Source of the DNA: Stutzerimonas xanthomarina DSM 18231
GTDB taxonomy: Bacteria > Pseudomonadota > Gammaproteobacteria > Pseudomonadales > Pseudomonadaceae
Direction: 5' to 3'
Assembly (NCBI RefSeq): GCF_900129835.1
Contig: NZ_FQXA01000002.1
Span: 434,001 to 498,000 of the forward strand
DNA: 64,000 nucleotides
Shown: piece by piece, positions 45,103-54,404 of the stretch
Position numbering within the stretch: the first letter of the stretch is position 1
How the letters are laid out: every line of letters begins with the position of its first letter
Made by a program: the position numbers and the translations under genes
The notes under the pieces: model-generated
The model's input: the letters and a program-made list of their open reading frames with translations, nothing else
What the model was told of the DNA's origin: nothing
Database searches by the model: none

Positions 45103-46263
45103 ATGTATCCAACTCCGAAGATTCAAACTCGACTCGTCGCCGCTGCGGTGCTGGCGACGCTCAGCTGCGATGTCGTAGCTAGCGGCGGCATCGAGAAACT
45201 AGACAGGACTGTCGACGCCTCCGCGAAAGCCGTTATGGCTGAGCACGGGATACACGGCATGGCGGTCGCGATCACGGCTCAAGGTCAGCAGCGGTTCTTT
45301 GATTTTGGCGTGGCATCGAAGAAAACTGGCCAGCCTGTAACGCGCAACACGCTGTTTGAGGTGGGATCGATCAGCAAGACGTTTACCGTCACGCTGGCCG
45401 CTTATGCGCAGGCACAAGGCAAACTGTCGTTGAATGACAGCCCCAGCCGCTACCTGCCAGAGCTCGATTCCGACGAACTCGAACAAATCAGTCTGATCAA
45501 TCTCGCTACACACACGGCTGGTGGCTTTCCTCTGCAGCTACCTGATCACATTCAAACCGAGCTGAAGCTGACGCAATTCTTCAACGACTGGCAGCCGCAA
45601 CATGCTACCGGCACCTATCGTACGTACGCCAACCCCAGCATCGGGCTGCTTGGACGGGCTGCGGCAAAAACCCTGGGACTGCCTTTTGTCGATGCGCTGC
45701 AGTTCCATCTGCTGCCGAAACTTGGCATGACTGACACCTATATCGCAGTGCCGCCCGAGCAGATGACGCGCTACGCCCAGGGCTACAACAAGACCGGAGA
45801 GCCGGTTCGGCTGAACGCGGCGCTATTGGCGGACGAAGCCTATGGCGTGAAAACGACGAGCAAGGACCTGCTTCGCTTTGTTGACGCTCAGTTGGGCACC
45901 ATCGCCACGGACGCCACGATCAAGAACGCCATGGCGGCGACGCAAACCGGCTACTACCGGGTGGGTGCCATGACTCAGGCTCTGGTCTGGGAGCAGTATC
46001 CGTACCCGGCGAAACTGGACGACCTGCTGGCTGGTAACGGCAGTCATATGGTCCTTGAGAGCCAGCCGGTTGAGTCATTAACCCCGCCCCAGGCACCACA
46101 GCAGTCTGCCTGGATCAACAAGACCGGGTCGACCAATGGCTTCGGCGCGTATGTGGCCTTCGTCCCGGCGAAGCAGATCGGCATCGTTATTCTGGCCAAC
46201 CGGTACTACCCGACCGAAGAACGGGTGAAGCTCGCGTATCAGATCCTGCAACAGCTGGACTGA
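45103..46263 (+). CDS. Class C (AmpC-type) serine beta-lactamase
   Basis: A 386-residue precursor with a signal peptide ending near residue 27 and the class C set: SISK (S89 nucleophile, K92), YAN (Y175) and KTG (K340). It hydrolyses beta-lactams in the periplasm and is related to Pseudomonas chromosomal AmpC. An upstream in-frame GTG adds one residue. The usual divergent ampR is absent; the neighbours are a threonine aldolase and a flavoprotein. Regulation and substrate range cannot be read from sequence. Confidence 0.92.
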   Translation: MYPTPKIQTRLVAAAVLATLSCDVVASGGIEKLDRTVDASAKAVMAEHGIHGMAVAITAQGQQRFFDFGVASKKTGQPVTRNTLFEVGSISKTFTVTLAAYAQAQGKLSLNDSPSRYLPELDSDELEQISLINLATHTAGGFPLQLPDHIQTELKLTQFFNDWQPQHATGTYRTYANPSIGLLGRAAAKTLGLPFVDALQFHLLPKLGMTDTYIAVPPEQMTRYAQGYNKTGEPVRLNAALLADEAYGVKTTSKDLLRFVDAQLGTIATDATIKNAMAATQTGYYRVGAMTQALVWEQYPYPAKLDDLLAGNGSHMVLESQPVESLTPPQAPQQSAWINKTGSTNGFGAYVAFVPAKQIGIVILANRYYPTEERVKLAYQILQQLD

Positions 46264-46272
46264 CCGCGGCGG

Positions 46273-48417
46273 CTAAGGCTGTCCACCGAGCCGCCAGCGA
46301 TGCAACCTGGCCGCCCAGGTTTGAGAGCGTTTGGCGGTATGCGCGCGGCGCCACGCTTCGGCAACGGCCAGACTGGCCTCAGCCAGCGTCGGGTTGATGT
46401 GTACGGTACGGCGCAGTTTGTTCAGCCCCAGTTTGTGCTTCATTGCCAAAACGAACACCGCGAGCGTTTCACTCGCACCATCCCCGACAAGCGTGACGCC
46501 AATGATGCGGTCGCGCCCGCGTTCGGTGAGCACCTTGAGAACACCGCTATCACCAGCGCTCATCTGCGCTGCCTCAAGCGAATCGAGGTTCAGCAAGGTC
46601 ACCTCGTATTCCAGCTCAGCCAACTTCGCCTGGGCTTCAGTCAAGCCTACGCTGGCGATCTCGGGCGAGGTAAAAGCTACACGTGGGACCACTCGATCGC
46701 TGACCATGAAGCGGCGGAACCCGGAAAAAAGACCATTGGCTGCGGCGTACCACGCATGGTGTCTAGCGCTTTGGAACGAGCTGTCTGGACCTGTCACCGC
46801 GCCCACGGCGTAGATGTTCGGGTAGCGCGTGGCAAGGTACTCGTCCACTTCCAGGCCGCCGCCGTCATCGCGAGTATTCAGCTTCAGCTTCTCCAGCCCG
46901 AGATCATCCAGATGGGCCTGACGCCCCAGCACCAGCAGCACCTGATCGAATGGTAGGGAACGGTTTTGCTCACCAATCGAGAAAACCAGGCGACGCTCGT
47001 TCCCGGCCACTTCAAAACGCTGTGGTGAAACCTGTAACAGAACCTGAACCCCATCGGCACAAAGCGCGTCGGCAACAGCCTGGCGCGCCTCTGGTTCGGC
47101 TTCAGCCAACAACATGTCACCTTCGACGGCCAGCGTCACCCGAGAGCCGAGGCGCTGAAACGCCTGAGCCAGTTCACAGGCATCGGCTTCGCCACCCATC
47201 ACCAACAGCCGCTCAGGTCGTTGCTGCAAATCCCAGACGCTTTCGCAGGTCAGTGGCTCGACTTTTTCAAGCCCGGGTATTGACGGGATGATGGGCTGGC
47301 TGCCTGTGGCGATGACAATGGCGCGGGCGCAGAGGGTGCGATCACCTACCTGAACCGACCAGGGTGAAATCAGTTGAGCTCTACCGCGGATTAGCTCGAC
47401 GCCATTGGCTTTCCCGGACTCCGCCATGACCTGTTCCTGTGCCTCGTTCAGCGTATGGCGCACATGCTGCATGACCTCGGCAAAGTCGACCTCGGTGTGC
47501 ACGCGAATGCCCAGCGCACTGCCCTGGCGCAGCGCGTGATTCATGTTCGCTGCGCGCATCAGCGCCCTCGCCGGAACGCTGCCACTGTGCAGCGCCGCGC
47601 CACCGAGTCGCTCGCTTTCGACCAACGCCACTCTTGCTTTCATCGAAGCCGCGATTCGCGCAGCCGCCAGGCCACCGCTGCCGCCACCGATAACCAACAG
47701 GTTGTGTTCAAAACTTTTCGGCTTTTGCCAGCCGCGGTAGACCTTGCGCGCTTTGTAGAGTGTCAACAGCTTGGTCGCGGCCAGCGGAAATATCGCTAGC
47801 AATGTCAGCGTTCCGATCAAACTCGGCGAGAGGATGTCGGAAATTTCCCGAATACGCGCCAGTTGGCGTCCGGCTCCCACGTAGATCGCGTGGCCCGGCA
47901 GCATGCCTGCCTGGGTCGTCCACCAGAAGGTCCAGATGCTTACGCGCGTCAGGCCGAGCGCAGGATTCAACAGGACGAAGGGAACCAGCGGGATCAACCG
48001 CAGCGAGAAGAGATAGAACGCGCCATCCCGTTCGAGCCCCCGATTGATACTGGTGATCTGTTTGGCGAATCGCCTCTGAATCCAGTCTCGCAGCAGAAAC
48101 CGGCTGATGAGCATCGCGATCAACGCACCGATATTGCTGGCAATGGACACCATCAAGGTTCCGCCAACCAAGCCGAACAAGGCGCCGGCCAGCAGTGTCA
48201 GCACCACCGTTCCGGGGAATGACATGACCGTCAGTGCCACGTAAGCGGCAAAGAACACAGAGCCGGCCCACCAGGGATGCGCCTGGACCTGATCGCGCAG
48301 CGCCCCGCTCTTCGCCTGGATCATTTCCAGCGTCAGGTATTGCTCGAGGTCGAACCAGAAAAAACAGATCGTCGCGACCACAAAAAACAGCACGATTAGC
48401 CAGCGGGTGAGCTTCAT
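46273..48417 (-). CDS. TVP38/TMEM64 membrane domain fused to a pyridine-nucleotide-disulfide oxidoreductase-like flavoprotein, redox cysteines missing
   Basis: A 714-residue fusion. The first 220 residues form a TVP38/TMEM64 (SNARE-associated/DedA-like) membrane domain with SFPGTVVLTLLAGALFG and RLIPLVPFVLLNPALGL. From about residue 235 follows a lipoamide/mercuric-reductase-type flavoprotein with FAD motif VIGGGSGGLAAAR and the dimerisation domain near the C-terminus. Relatives have GGxCxNxGCVPSKA; here it reads GGAALHSGSVPARA, so both redox cysteines are replaced (A275, S280). The NAD(P)-binding motif is also degenerate (VMGGEADACELA). It may be a non-catalytic sensor or use FAD otherwise. 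It is convergent with the beta-lactamase, ten bases away. Confidence 0.85.
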   Translation of the reverse strand: MKLTRWLIVLFFVVATICFFWFDLEQYLTLEMIQAKSGALRDQVQAHPWWAGSVFFAAYVALTVMSFPGTVVLTLLAGALFGLVGGTLMVSIASNIGALIAMLISRFLLRDWIQRRFAKQITSINRGLERDGAFYLFSLRLIPLVPFVLLNPALGLTRVSIWTFWWTTQAGMLPGHAIYVGAGRQLARIREISDILSPSLIGTLTLLAIFPLAATKLLTLYKARKVYRGWQKPKSFEHNLLVIGGGSGGLAAARIAASMKARVALVESERLGGAALHSGSVPARALMRAANMNHALRQGSALGIRVHTEVDFAEVMQHVRHTLNEAQEQVMAESGKANGVELIRGRAQLISPWSVQVGDRTLCARAIVIATGSQPIIPSIPGLEKVEPLTCESVWDLQQRPERLLVMGGEADACELAQAFQRLGSRVTLAVEGDMLLAEAEPEARQAVADALCADGVQVLLQVSPQRFEVAGNERRLVFSIGEQNRSLPFDQVLLVLGRQAHLDDLGLEKLKLNTRDDGGGLEVDEYLATRYPNIYAVGAVTGPDSSFQSARHHAWYAAANGLFSGFRRFMVSDRVVPRVAFTSPEIASVGLTEAQAKLAELEYEVTLLNLDSLEAAQMSAGDSGVLKVLTERGRDRIIGVTLVGDGASETLAVFVLAMKHKLGLNKLRRTVHINPTLAEASLAVAEAWRRAHTAKRSQTWAARLHRWRLGGQP

Positions 48418-48615
48418 GAATGCCGGTACTCCGCGGCGCAGCGCAAGCAGTCGCTTATGGCAGATGGACAGGTAAGCCAAGCCCCAGGCACAGATGGCCT
48501 CGGCTGGCAGGCGCAAGGAAAACGGCAAATCATCAGGAAAACTCTAGTTCGGGCTTTCGGTTGGAGCTGACCGAACCGAGGATGTTCCGGCGAGCCGACG
48601 ATCAGCTTGAGCGAG

Positions 48616-51180
48616 TCATTTCATGCCCAGTTGCTCGCGCATCTCATCGGTGATTTGCTGCCCCGTCTCGTTGATACCTTCCCAGGGATCGTCATCGCCC
48701 TGCTCTTCCAATCGCGGAATGAGGTTGCGGATGCTCCAGATGTTGGCGCCCTTGAGATCAGCAAGTTCATCCCGGTGGATGGGCACCGAAACAGCAAGCC
48801 CCTCTCGCGCGCGCACCGAATAGGCCGCTACGGTGCTTGCACCCTGACTGTTGCGCAGGTAGTCGATAAAGATGCGGCCGACTCGATTCTTCGGCCCGCT
48901 GACCGCAGAAAAGTGCTGCGGCATCAATTTCGCCATGTATTGCGCAATGGCCTGGCTGAACGCTTTTACTTCTGTCCAGCTGTGTATCGGTTTCAGCGGC
49001 ACCATGATGTGCAGACCCTTACCACCGCTGGTTTTCAGATAGGACTGCAGTCCGATTTCGTCGAGCAAGGTCTGGGTCAATTGCGTGGCTTCGACCATGC
49101 GTTTCCAGGGCAGCGCGGGGTCCGGGTCGAGATCAAGCACGAAGCGATCTGGATGATCGAGCACCGGCGCCACGGCATTCCAGGTGTGCAGTTCGATTGT
49201 GCCCATCTGCGCCGCACTGATCAGCGCTTCGGCGGTGTCGATAGTCATCAATGCTGCATGCTTGGGAAACAGCGCGGTGTCCAATTGGGTGATATGCGGG
49301 ATGCTGAGCTTTTCAGTGTGCTTCTGAAAAAACAGCTCGCCGTCGATGCCTTCCGGCGCGCGGACCAGGGCAAGCGGCCGCTGTATCAGGTGCGGCAACG
49401 CCCAGGGCGCGACCTCGGCATAGAATCGGGCCAGCTCCATCTTGGTAGCACCGATTGACTTGTCGATGATGCGCTCAGGGTTCGAGATCTTGATCTTGCC
49501 ACCTGAGGTGTTCGGCGCCGTGTTGCCTTGTTTGCGCTTCGCCGGGTTGGATGTCTCGGCCGTTTTCGCTGGCCGTTCGTGGGTGATGGCGTTGGCCGGT
49601 TTGTCCGAACGCAGGCCATGAAAAACCGAATGGCGCACCACGCCCTGGCGGGTTATCTCGGCATAAGCGACCTCGCACATCAACTCCGGCTTGAGCCAGT
49701 GCGCACCACGCACGTCGGCGGCTGGCGGTGCCTTGGCCAACGGGCTCTGGTCGACTTCCAGCGGCTTGAGCTTGGCGTACAGGCTTTCGAGCGTGGCCTG
49801 GTTGAAGCCCGTTCCCACCTTGCCGGCGTACAGCAGCTGACCTTGGTCGTCGTGTAGCCCCAGCAGCAGCGCGCCGAAGCCACTGCGTGCGCCTTTCGGG
49901 TCGGTGTAGCCGACGATGACGAATTCCTGCCGATTCTTGCATTTGATCTTGACCCAGCTGTTGCTGCGTCGGGATACGTAGGTACTGCCGGCACGTTTGC
50001 CGATCAGGCCTTCGAGCTTCATCTGGCAGGCGCTTTCGAGCATGCTTTCCGGCTGCTCAGTGAAATCGGCGGAGAAGCGCAACAGATCGCTTTCGTCCGC
50101 ATCCAATACCTGATGCAGGGCAGCCCGGCGTTCCTCCAGTGGAACCTCGCGCAGGTCCATGCCATTCAGGTACGGCATGTCGAACAGGTAGTAGACGATG
50201 TTGCCACTGCGACCCGCTTCGAAAGCGTTCTGCAGGGCCTGGAAATCTGGCGTGCCGTCGTCATCCGGCACCACCACTTCGCCGTCCAGCCAGGCTGATT
50301 CCAGACCCAGTCCGGCGAGCGCTTCGGCCTGCTGCGGCATTTTCTGCGTCCAGTCATGACCGTTACGCGTAAACAGCTTCACCTTGCCCGATTCGATGCG
50401 CGCCATGATGCGGTAACCATCGAACTTGATTTCGTAACGCCAATCACCGTCAGGGACCGACTCAACCAGCGTCGCGAGTTGCGGCTTGAAGCTTTCCGGT
50501 AACGGCGCCTGCTTGGCGCCGGTCAGCGTCGTGTTCGGTTCGTCCTTGCGACTGCGCCTGCGGGCAGGGTTTTTGACGGCTTTGGTTGCCGCCTCCGGTT
50601 TGGCTTTACCACGCTTGCGGAGGATCAGCGTCCGATCGCTCAGCACGCTGTCTGGCAGCGCTTCGACGACGTCGTATTCGCTCTCCGGTCTGGCAGCGTC
50701 ATCGTTGGATTTGATCAGAAACCACTGCTCTTTACCGCCATCCATGCGTGTGCGAACCAGATTCCAGGTGCCGCTCAGCTTCTCACCTTCGAGGCGGAAC
50801 TTGAGTTTGCCCTTGCGATAGCCCTCTTGCGGATCACCTTCGGGAATCCACACACCGCGATCCCAGACAATCACGTCTCCCGCACCGTAGTGCCCTTTCG
50901 GGATGCTGCCCTCGAATGTTGCGTATTCGAGCGGATGGTCTTCCACATGCACGGCCAAGCGGCGGGATTTCGGATCGAGGGACGGGCCTTTCGGAACAGC
51001 CCAGCTTTTCAGGGTCCCATCGAGTTCCAGTCGGAAGTCATAGTGCAGCCGCGTCGCGTCGTGCTTCTGGATGCAGTACTGCAGTGCTTGAGTCTTTCTG
51101 CGCTTCCCAGTGCCGCTGTCGCCACCGGGCTCGGGAGTCGCGGTGAAGTCGCGCTTTCGGTTGTATTCATCCAGCGCCAT
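48616..51180 (-). CDS. ligD: Multifunctional ATP-dependent DNA ligase D (NHEJ)
   Basis: An 854-residue enzyme with three parts in order: N-terminal 3'-phosphoesterase (HDATRLHYDFRLELDG, HVEDHPLEY), central ATP-dependent ligase (EIKFDGYR, adenylated Lys; LDGEVVV) and C-terminal primase-polymerase (LDLDPDPALPW, Asp pair). It seals double-strand breaks with Ku. Ku is not in this window. The ATG at 51180 follows a GAGG element; the longer upstream frame is probably not used. The linker between domains is Lys/Ala rich. Confidence 0.93.
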   Translation of the reverse strand: MALDEYNRKRDFTATPEPGGDSGTGKRRKTQALQYCIQKHDATRLHYDFRLELDGTLKSWAVPKGPSLDPKSRRLAVHVEDHPLEYATFEGSIPKGHYGAGDVIVWDRGVWIPEGDPQEGYRKGKLKFRLEGEKLSGTWNLVRTRMDGGKEQWFLIKSNDDAARPESEYDVVEALPDSVLSDRTLILRKRGKAKPEAATKAVKNPARRRSRKDEPNTTLTGAKQAPLPESFKPQLATLVESVPDGDWRYEIKFDGYRIMARIESGKVKLFTRNGHDWTQKMPQQAEALAGLGLESAWLDGEVVVPDDDGTPDFQALQNAFEAGRSGNIVYYLFDMPYLNGMDLREVPLEERRAALHQVLDADESDLLRFSADFTEQPESMLESACQMKLEGLIGKRAGSTYVSRRSNSWVKIKCKNRQEFVIVGYTDPKGARSGFGALLLGLHDDQGQLLYAGKVGTGFNQATLESLYAKLKPLEVDQSPLAKAPPAADVRGAHWLKPELMCEVAYAEITRQGVVRHSVFHGLRSDKPANAITHERPAKTAETSNPAKRKQGNTAPNTSGGKIKISNPERIIDKSIGATKMELARFYAEVAPWALPHLIQRPLALVRAPEGIDGELFFQKHTEKLSIPHITQLDTALFPKHAALMTIDTAEALISAAQMGTIELHTWNAVAPVLDHPDRFVLDLDPDPALPWKRMVEATQLTQTLLDEIGLQSYLKTSGGKGLHIMVPLKPIHSWTEVKAFSQAIAQYMAKLMPQHFSAVSGPKNRVGRIFIDYLRNSQGASTVAAYSVRAREGLAVSVPIHRDELADLKGANIWSIRNLIPRLEEQGDDDPWEGINETGQQITDEMREQLGMK

Positions 51181-51353
51181 GGCAGCGACCTCGTTATCGA
51201 GTGATCCGAGCTGCGAGCCTTCTGCCAAGCGGTGGCATAACGATGTTTACAACTCCGCAGGGCCTGCTAGCGTTTGTAGATGTTGAAAAACCACGGCCCC
51301 GCCGACTTGGCGCAAGCCAATTTCCACATGCGGACATCGATGGAGGAAGGATC

Positions 51354-51635
51354 ATGGCTACTCGTCTACCTCTGCTCACCATAGAAACCATCCTTCGAGA
51401 TTATCTCCACCCTTTCCGCTGTGACTGCCATGCTCAGGAAAACAGTCATCTCACCGTGCGACTCTATGAAGACACCGCTGACGGCGAAGAACTTACCGTG
51501 TTCGGCATCACCGACTACCAATGCCGGGATGCAGCCAATCTTGTCCGGCTGGCTCAGGAGCTGCGCTTTGAACTCTATGCAACGCGCAGCGGCATGCCGG
51601 TCGCTGCAGATGCCGCCAAGGTTGTCGCAGGCTAA
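51354..51635 (+). CDS. DUF1652 family protein
   Basis: A 93-residue protein with the DUF1652 pattern LTIETILRDYLHPFRC, a CxC pair and TVRLYE. The family is largely restricted to Pseudomonas and has no known function. GGAGGAAGG upstream gives a strong start. It is divergent from ligD and convergent with the DUF892 gene. Confidence 0.8.
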   Translation: MATRLPLLTIETILRDYLHPFRCDCHAQENSHLTVRLYEDTADGEELTVFGITDYQCRDAANLVRLAQELRFELYATRSGMPVAADAAKVVAG

Positions 51636-51678
51636 GCAAACGGACTCGCTTCGACCGACAACCTGACGGCCACCTGGG

Positions 51679-52209
51679 TCAGCGCTTCGCTTCGGTGTGA
51701 GGTTCGGCTGCCCGGGTCAGATAGGCCTGGGTCAGCTCGGCCAGATGGCTGCGCATCCACTCGGCCATCGCGACTTCTTCAGCCAGGATGCGCGTGCAGA
51801 CGTCAGCGGTTTCGACGTCGCCCACCGCCTTGGCTGCAGCAATCAGAATCTCGTATGAAGCGATTTCGAGATTCTCGAAGACGTAGCCCATCTGCGCGCC
51901 TTTCACGATTTCGTCGTTGACCATCATGCCGCCCATGGCTTGCCCCATCGCCATCATCTTGCCACCCAGGTCCTTGAAACCCGAGTAAGACTTGTCGTAT
52001 CGATGCAAGCAGGACTCGATGAGCTTCGCCTGGCTCTGTGTTTCGGTAATGTGCTGCTCGATCCGCGCCTTCAGCTGCGGGTAGTGCTCGATGCGGCTGG
52101 CCTGCTTGTTCAGCATGGTTTCGGCCTGCGCTTCCATGGCGTGCGCGTCGCGCAGCCATTCGATCAGTCGTTCGATGCGGACGTCATTTCCCGTCTGTGC
52201 GCTTTGCAT
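51679..52209 (-). CDS. Ferritin-like DUF892 (YciE/YciF-type) protein
   Basis: A 176-residue all-helical protein with the DUF892 features WLRDAHAMEAQAETML, RIEQHITETQSQA and ILAEEVAMAEWM, giving acidic and His residues of a di-metal bundle. Family members are stress-induced. The start follows GGGAGATAAC. It has no operon partner here and is likely controlled by a stress sigma factor (inference). Confidence 0.85.
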   Translation of the reverse strand: MQSAQTGNDVRIERLIEWLRDAHAMEAQAETMLNKQASRIEHYPQLKARIEQHITETQSQAKLIESCLHRYDKSYSGFKDLGGKMMAMGQAMGGMMVNDEIVKGAQMGYVFENLEIASYEILIAAAKAVGDVETADVCTRILAEEVAMAEWMRSHLAELTQAYLTRAAEPHTEAKR

Positions 52210-52328
52210 GTGTTATCTCCCACTGGTTTGGATAGCCATCAAGGCGTTATCACCGCCCTGTTGTTATGTGTGAGAGACGGCAAGCCAGCGGAGTTCCGCA
52301 GACCCGACTGGCTGCACTGCCATGAACT

Positions 52329-53513
52329 TTGCACAGGGTCGCCAGTCCCTCCTGCAACGGATTAGACGGAGCTGGCCTCATCGAATTTCTAGATCCCCTC
52401 CTCCAGTGGGAGAACTACATCACCGAGCCTGCATTGCGTACGTTGCTGGTCGCCGCTTTCGTCGTGGTTTTGCTCAGTGTGTTCAGCCGGGTACTGACGG
52501 CCGTGATGCTGCGGTTGGGTCGTGGGTTTCTGCTCACCAAAGCCGTTTCCGAGCAGCTGGAAAAGCCCATCCGCGTGTTGCTGCCGTTGCTCGGGCTGCA
52601 GGCTGTGCTGGCGGCGGCCAGCGATGAATTGGCGTTGATCAGCCTTGCTCGACGCATCACTGCGCTGGTCATGATCGCCTGCTTCACCTGGCTGGCCATG
52701 CGCCTGATACGCGGGCTGGAGCAGGCGGTGCAGCTGAGAAACCCCGTCGACGTCAGCGACAACTTGCGTGCGCGCCAGATCCAGACCCAATCGCGGGTGC
52801 TGTTTCGGACGCTGAGCTTCTTCATCCTGTTGATCGGTGCAGCCGGGATGCTCATGACTTTCCCAGGTGCGCGCCAATTCGGCGCCAGTCTGCTTGCATC
52901 GGCGGGTCTTGCGGGGCTGGCAGTCGGCTTCGCGGCGCGCCCGGTACTGGCCAACCTGATTGCCGGAATACAGATCGCAATCACCCAGCCGATTCGCCTG
53001 GATGACGTGGTGATCGTTGAAAACGAGTGGGGACGAATCGAGGAGATTACCGGCACCTACGTGGTGGTGCGGATCTGGGATGACCGGCGGCTGGTTGTAC
53101 CGTTGCAATATTTCATCGAAAAGCCCTTCCAGAACTGGACACGGCGCAATTCCAGCATCATCGGCTCGATATTTCTTTGGGTCGATTATTCGCTGCCGTT
53201 GGAGCCCGTGCGTGAGGAACTGCGTCGGCTGTGCCAGGAGGTGCCGGAGCTGTGGGATGGTCGTGTGATCGTGCTGCAAGTCACCGATAGCAGCGAAAAG
53301 TCGATACAGGTCCGGGTACTGGTCAGCTCACCGGACTCATCGCGCAACTGGGACTTGCGCTGCCATTTGCGCGAAGCCTTGATCCACTTCATCCAGCGCG
53401 ACTATCCCGGCTGCCTGCCGCAGCTGCGCGCAGACCTCAACGTGGGCCGAAAACCAAGCGTCGAGCACCCGGTTCCGGATCATGTCGAGCCCGAGCGCCA
53501 GCCGCCGGTGTGA
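52329..53513 (+). CDS. MscS-type mechanosensitive channel family protein
   Basis: A 394-residue protein with about five hydrophobic helices and the MscS pore and beta domain: GARQFGASLLASAGLAGLAVG (pore helix, Gly/Ala rich), ANLIAGIQIAITQPIRLDDVV and VPLQYFIEKPFQNWTR. It opens on membrane tension to release solutes. The start is uncertain: the longest frame uses TTG at 52329 with a poor ribosome-binding site, and no ATG lies close to the homologous beginning. Confidence 0.82.
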   Translation: MHRVASPSCNGLDGAGLIEFLDPLLQWENYITEPALRTLLVAAFVVVLLSVFSRVLTAVMLRLGRGFLLTKAVSEQLEKPIRVLLPLLGLQAVLAAASDELALISLARRITALVMIACFTWLAMRLIRGLEQAVQLRNPVDVSDNLRARQIQTQSRVLFRTLSFFILLIGAAGMLMTFPGARQFGASLLASAGLAGLAVGFAARPVLANLIAGIQIAITQPIRLDDVVIVENEWGRIEEITGTYVVVRIWDDRRLVVPLQYFIEKPFQNWTRRNSSIIGSIFLWVDYSLPLEPVREELRRLCQEVPELWDGRVIVLQVTDSSEKSIQVRVLVSSPDSSRNWDLRCHLREALIHFIQRDYPGCLPQLRADLNVGRKPSVEHPVPDHVEPERQPPV

Positions 53514-53601
53514 ACCAGCCGTCATGCTCCGGCTGCGCTGCAATGTCGGGCGCAGCCCAACGGCGGTCACCTGTCGGTGGGTAAAGGTCATGGGTGCCGT
53601 G

Positions 53602-54102
53602 TCATTCGTGCGTGCGCAATTTATCCAGCAACTGCTCGTATTTGCTCGGTAACTGCTCTAGCCCGTAGCGTGCCGCCTGCTTGCGGATTTCACCCCGGTC
53701 ACCCACGAACTGCACCGTCTCGCTGACACTCACCTGGCGCTCGCCTTGCATCAGCGCATAGGCGAAACACTGCGTGCCGCCGGCATCCTCTTCACTGTCG
53801 TCGGCCACCCCGGTATTGGCAATGGCGATGTCGGCGACACTGGCGTTCAGCGCGCCGATGGCCATTTCAGTAGCGACCTCTTCGCTGGTGAGGCCAAAAG
53901 TTTCGATGGTTTCGAAACTGACGTGCAGCAGCCGGTTTTTCGCTTTCGGCGAATAGACGACGAACCCACTGTCGAGCGCTTTGCCGCAACCCGGGATGTC
54001 GCCCAACAGGGAGGCCATCAGGCCACAGGTACAGGATTCCGCGGTGGTCAGCATCATCTGTTTGTCACGAAGAAACCGCACGATTTCAGCAAGGTCTTGC
54101 AT
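53602..54102 (-). CDS. CinA C-terminal-domain amidohydrolase (PncC-like)
   Basis: A 166-residue protein consisting of the CinA C-terminal domain alone, with TAESCTCGLMASLLGDIPG, IANTGVADDSEE and GTQCFAYAL. Relatives deamidate nicotinamide mononucleotide for NAD salvage. The catalytic Ser lies in TAES. It is monocistronic and lies before the glycogen operon on the opposite strand. The Asp-rich insertion (SEEDAGG) is slightly unusual. Confidence 0.88.
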   Translation of the reverse strand: MQDLAEIVRFLRDKQMMLTTAESCTCGLMASLLGDIPGCGKALDSGFVVYSPKAKNRLLHVSFETIETFGLTSEEVATEMAIGALNASVADIAIANTGVADDSEEDAGGTQCFAYALMQGERQVSVSETVQFVGDRGEIRKQAARYGLEQLPSKYEQLLDKLRTHE

Positions 54103-54404
54103 GGTATTGGCTCCGGCTTTGCGCTTGAAAAACAGCTCACTTCAGTCAGATTTCCGAGGTGATTCCAAGAGGCAAAGTTCCGACCCTCTGCATTCCGCTC
54201 GAAGGTGAGAACTAATTCACAGCAGTCGGGTCTTGTTTCAAGGTAGGGCCAACGCAGCTCTACGCCGCTCCTCGCGCGGCCTCAGTACAGAAAAATTCAG
54301 CTTTGTCGTGCTCATGGTTTGCAGCGCTTTGTGTAGTGCTGCATGGACGAAACGTGCTTGAAGCAGGCCTGGCAGAGAGCCGGCCGCTTGGGGAGAGGTA
54401 GATT
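54103..54404. other. Intergenic region between cinA-like gene and glgA
   Basis: About 300 bases that should contain the promoter of the glycogen/trehalose operon. I do not see an unambiguous -35/-10 pair, operator or terminator. Confidence 0.4.
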
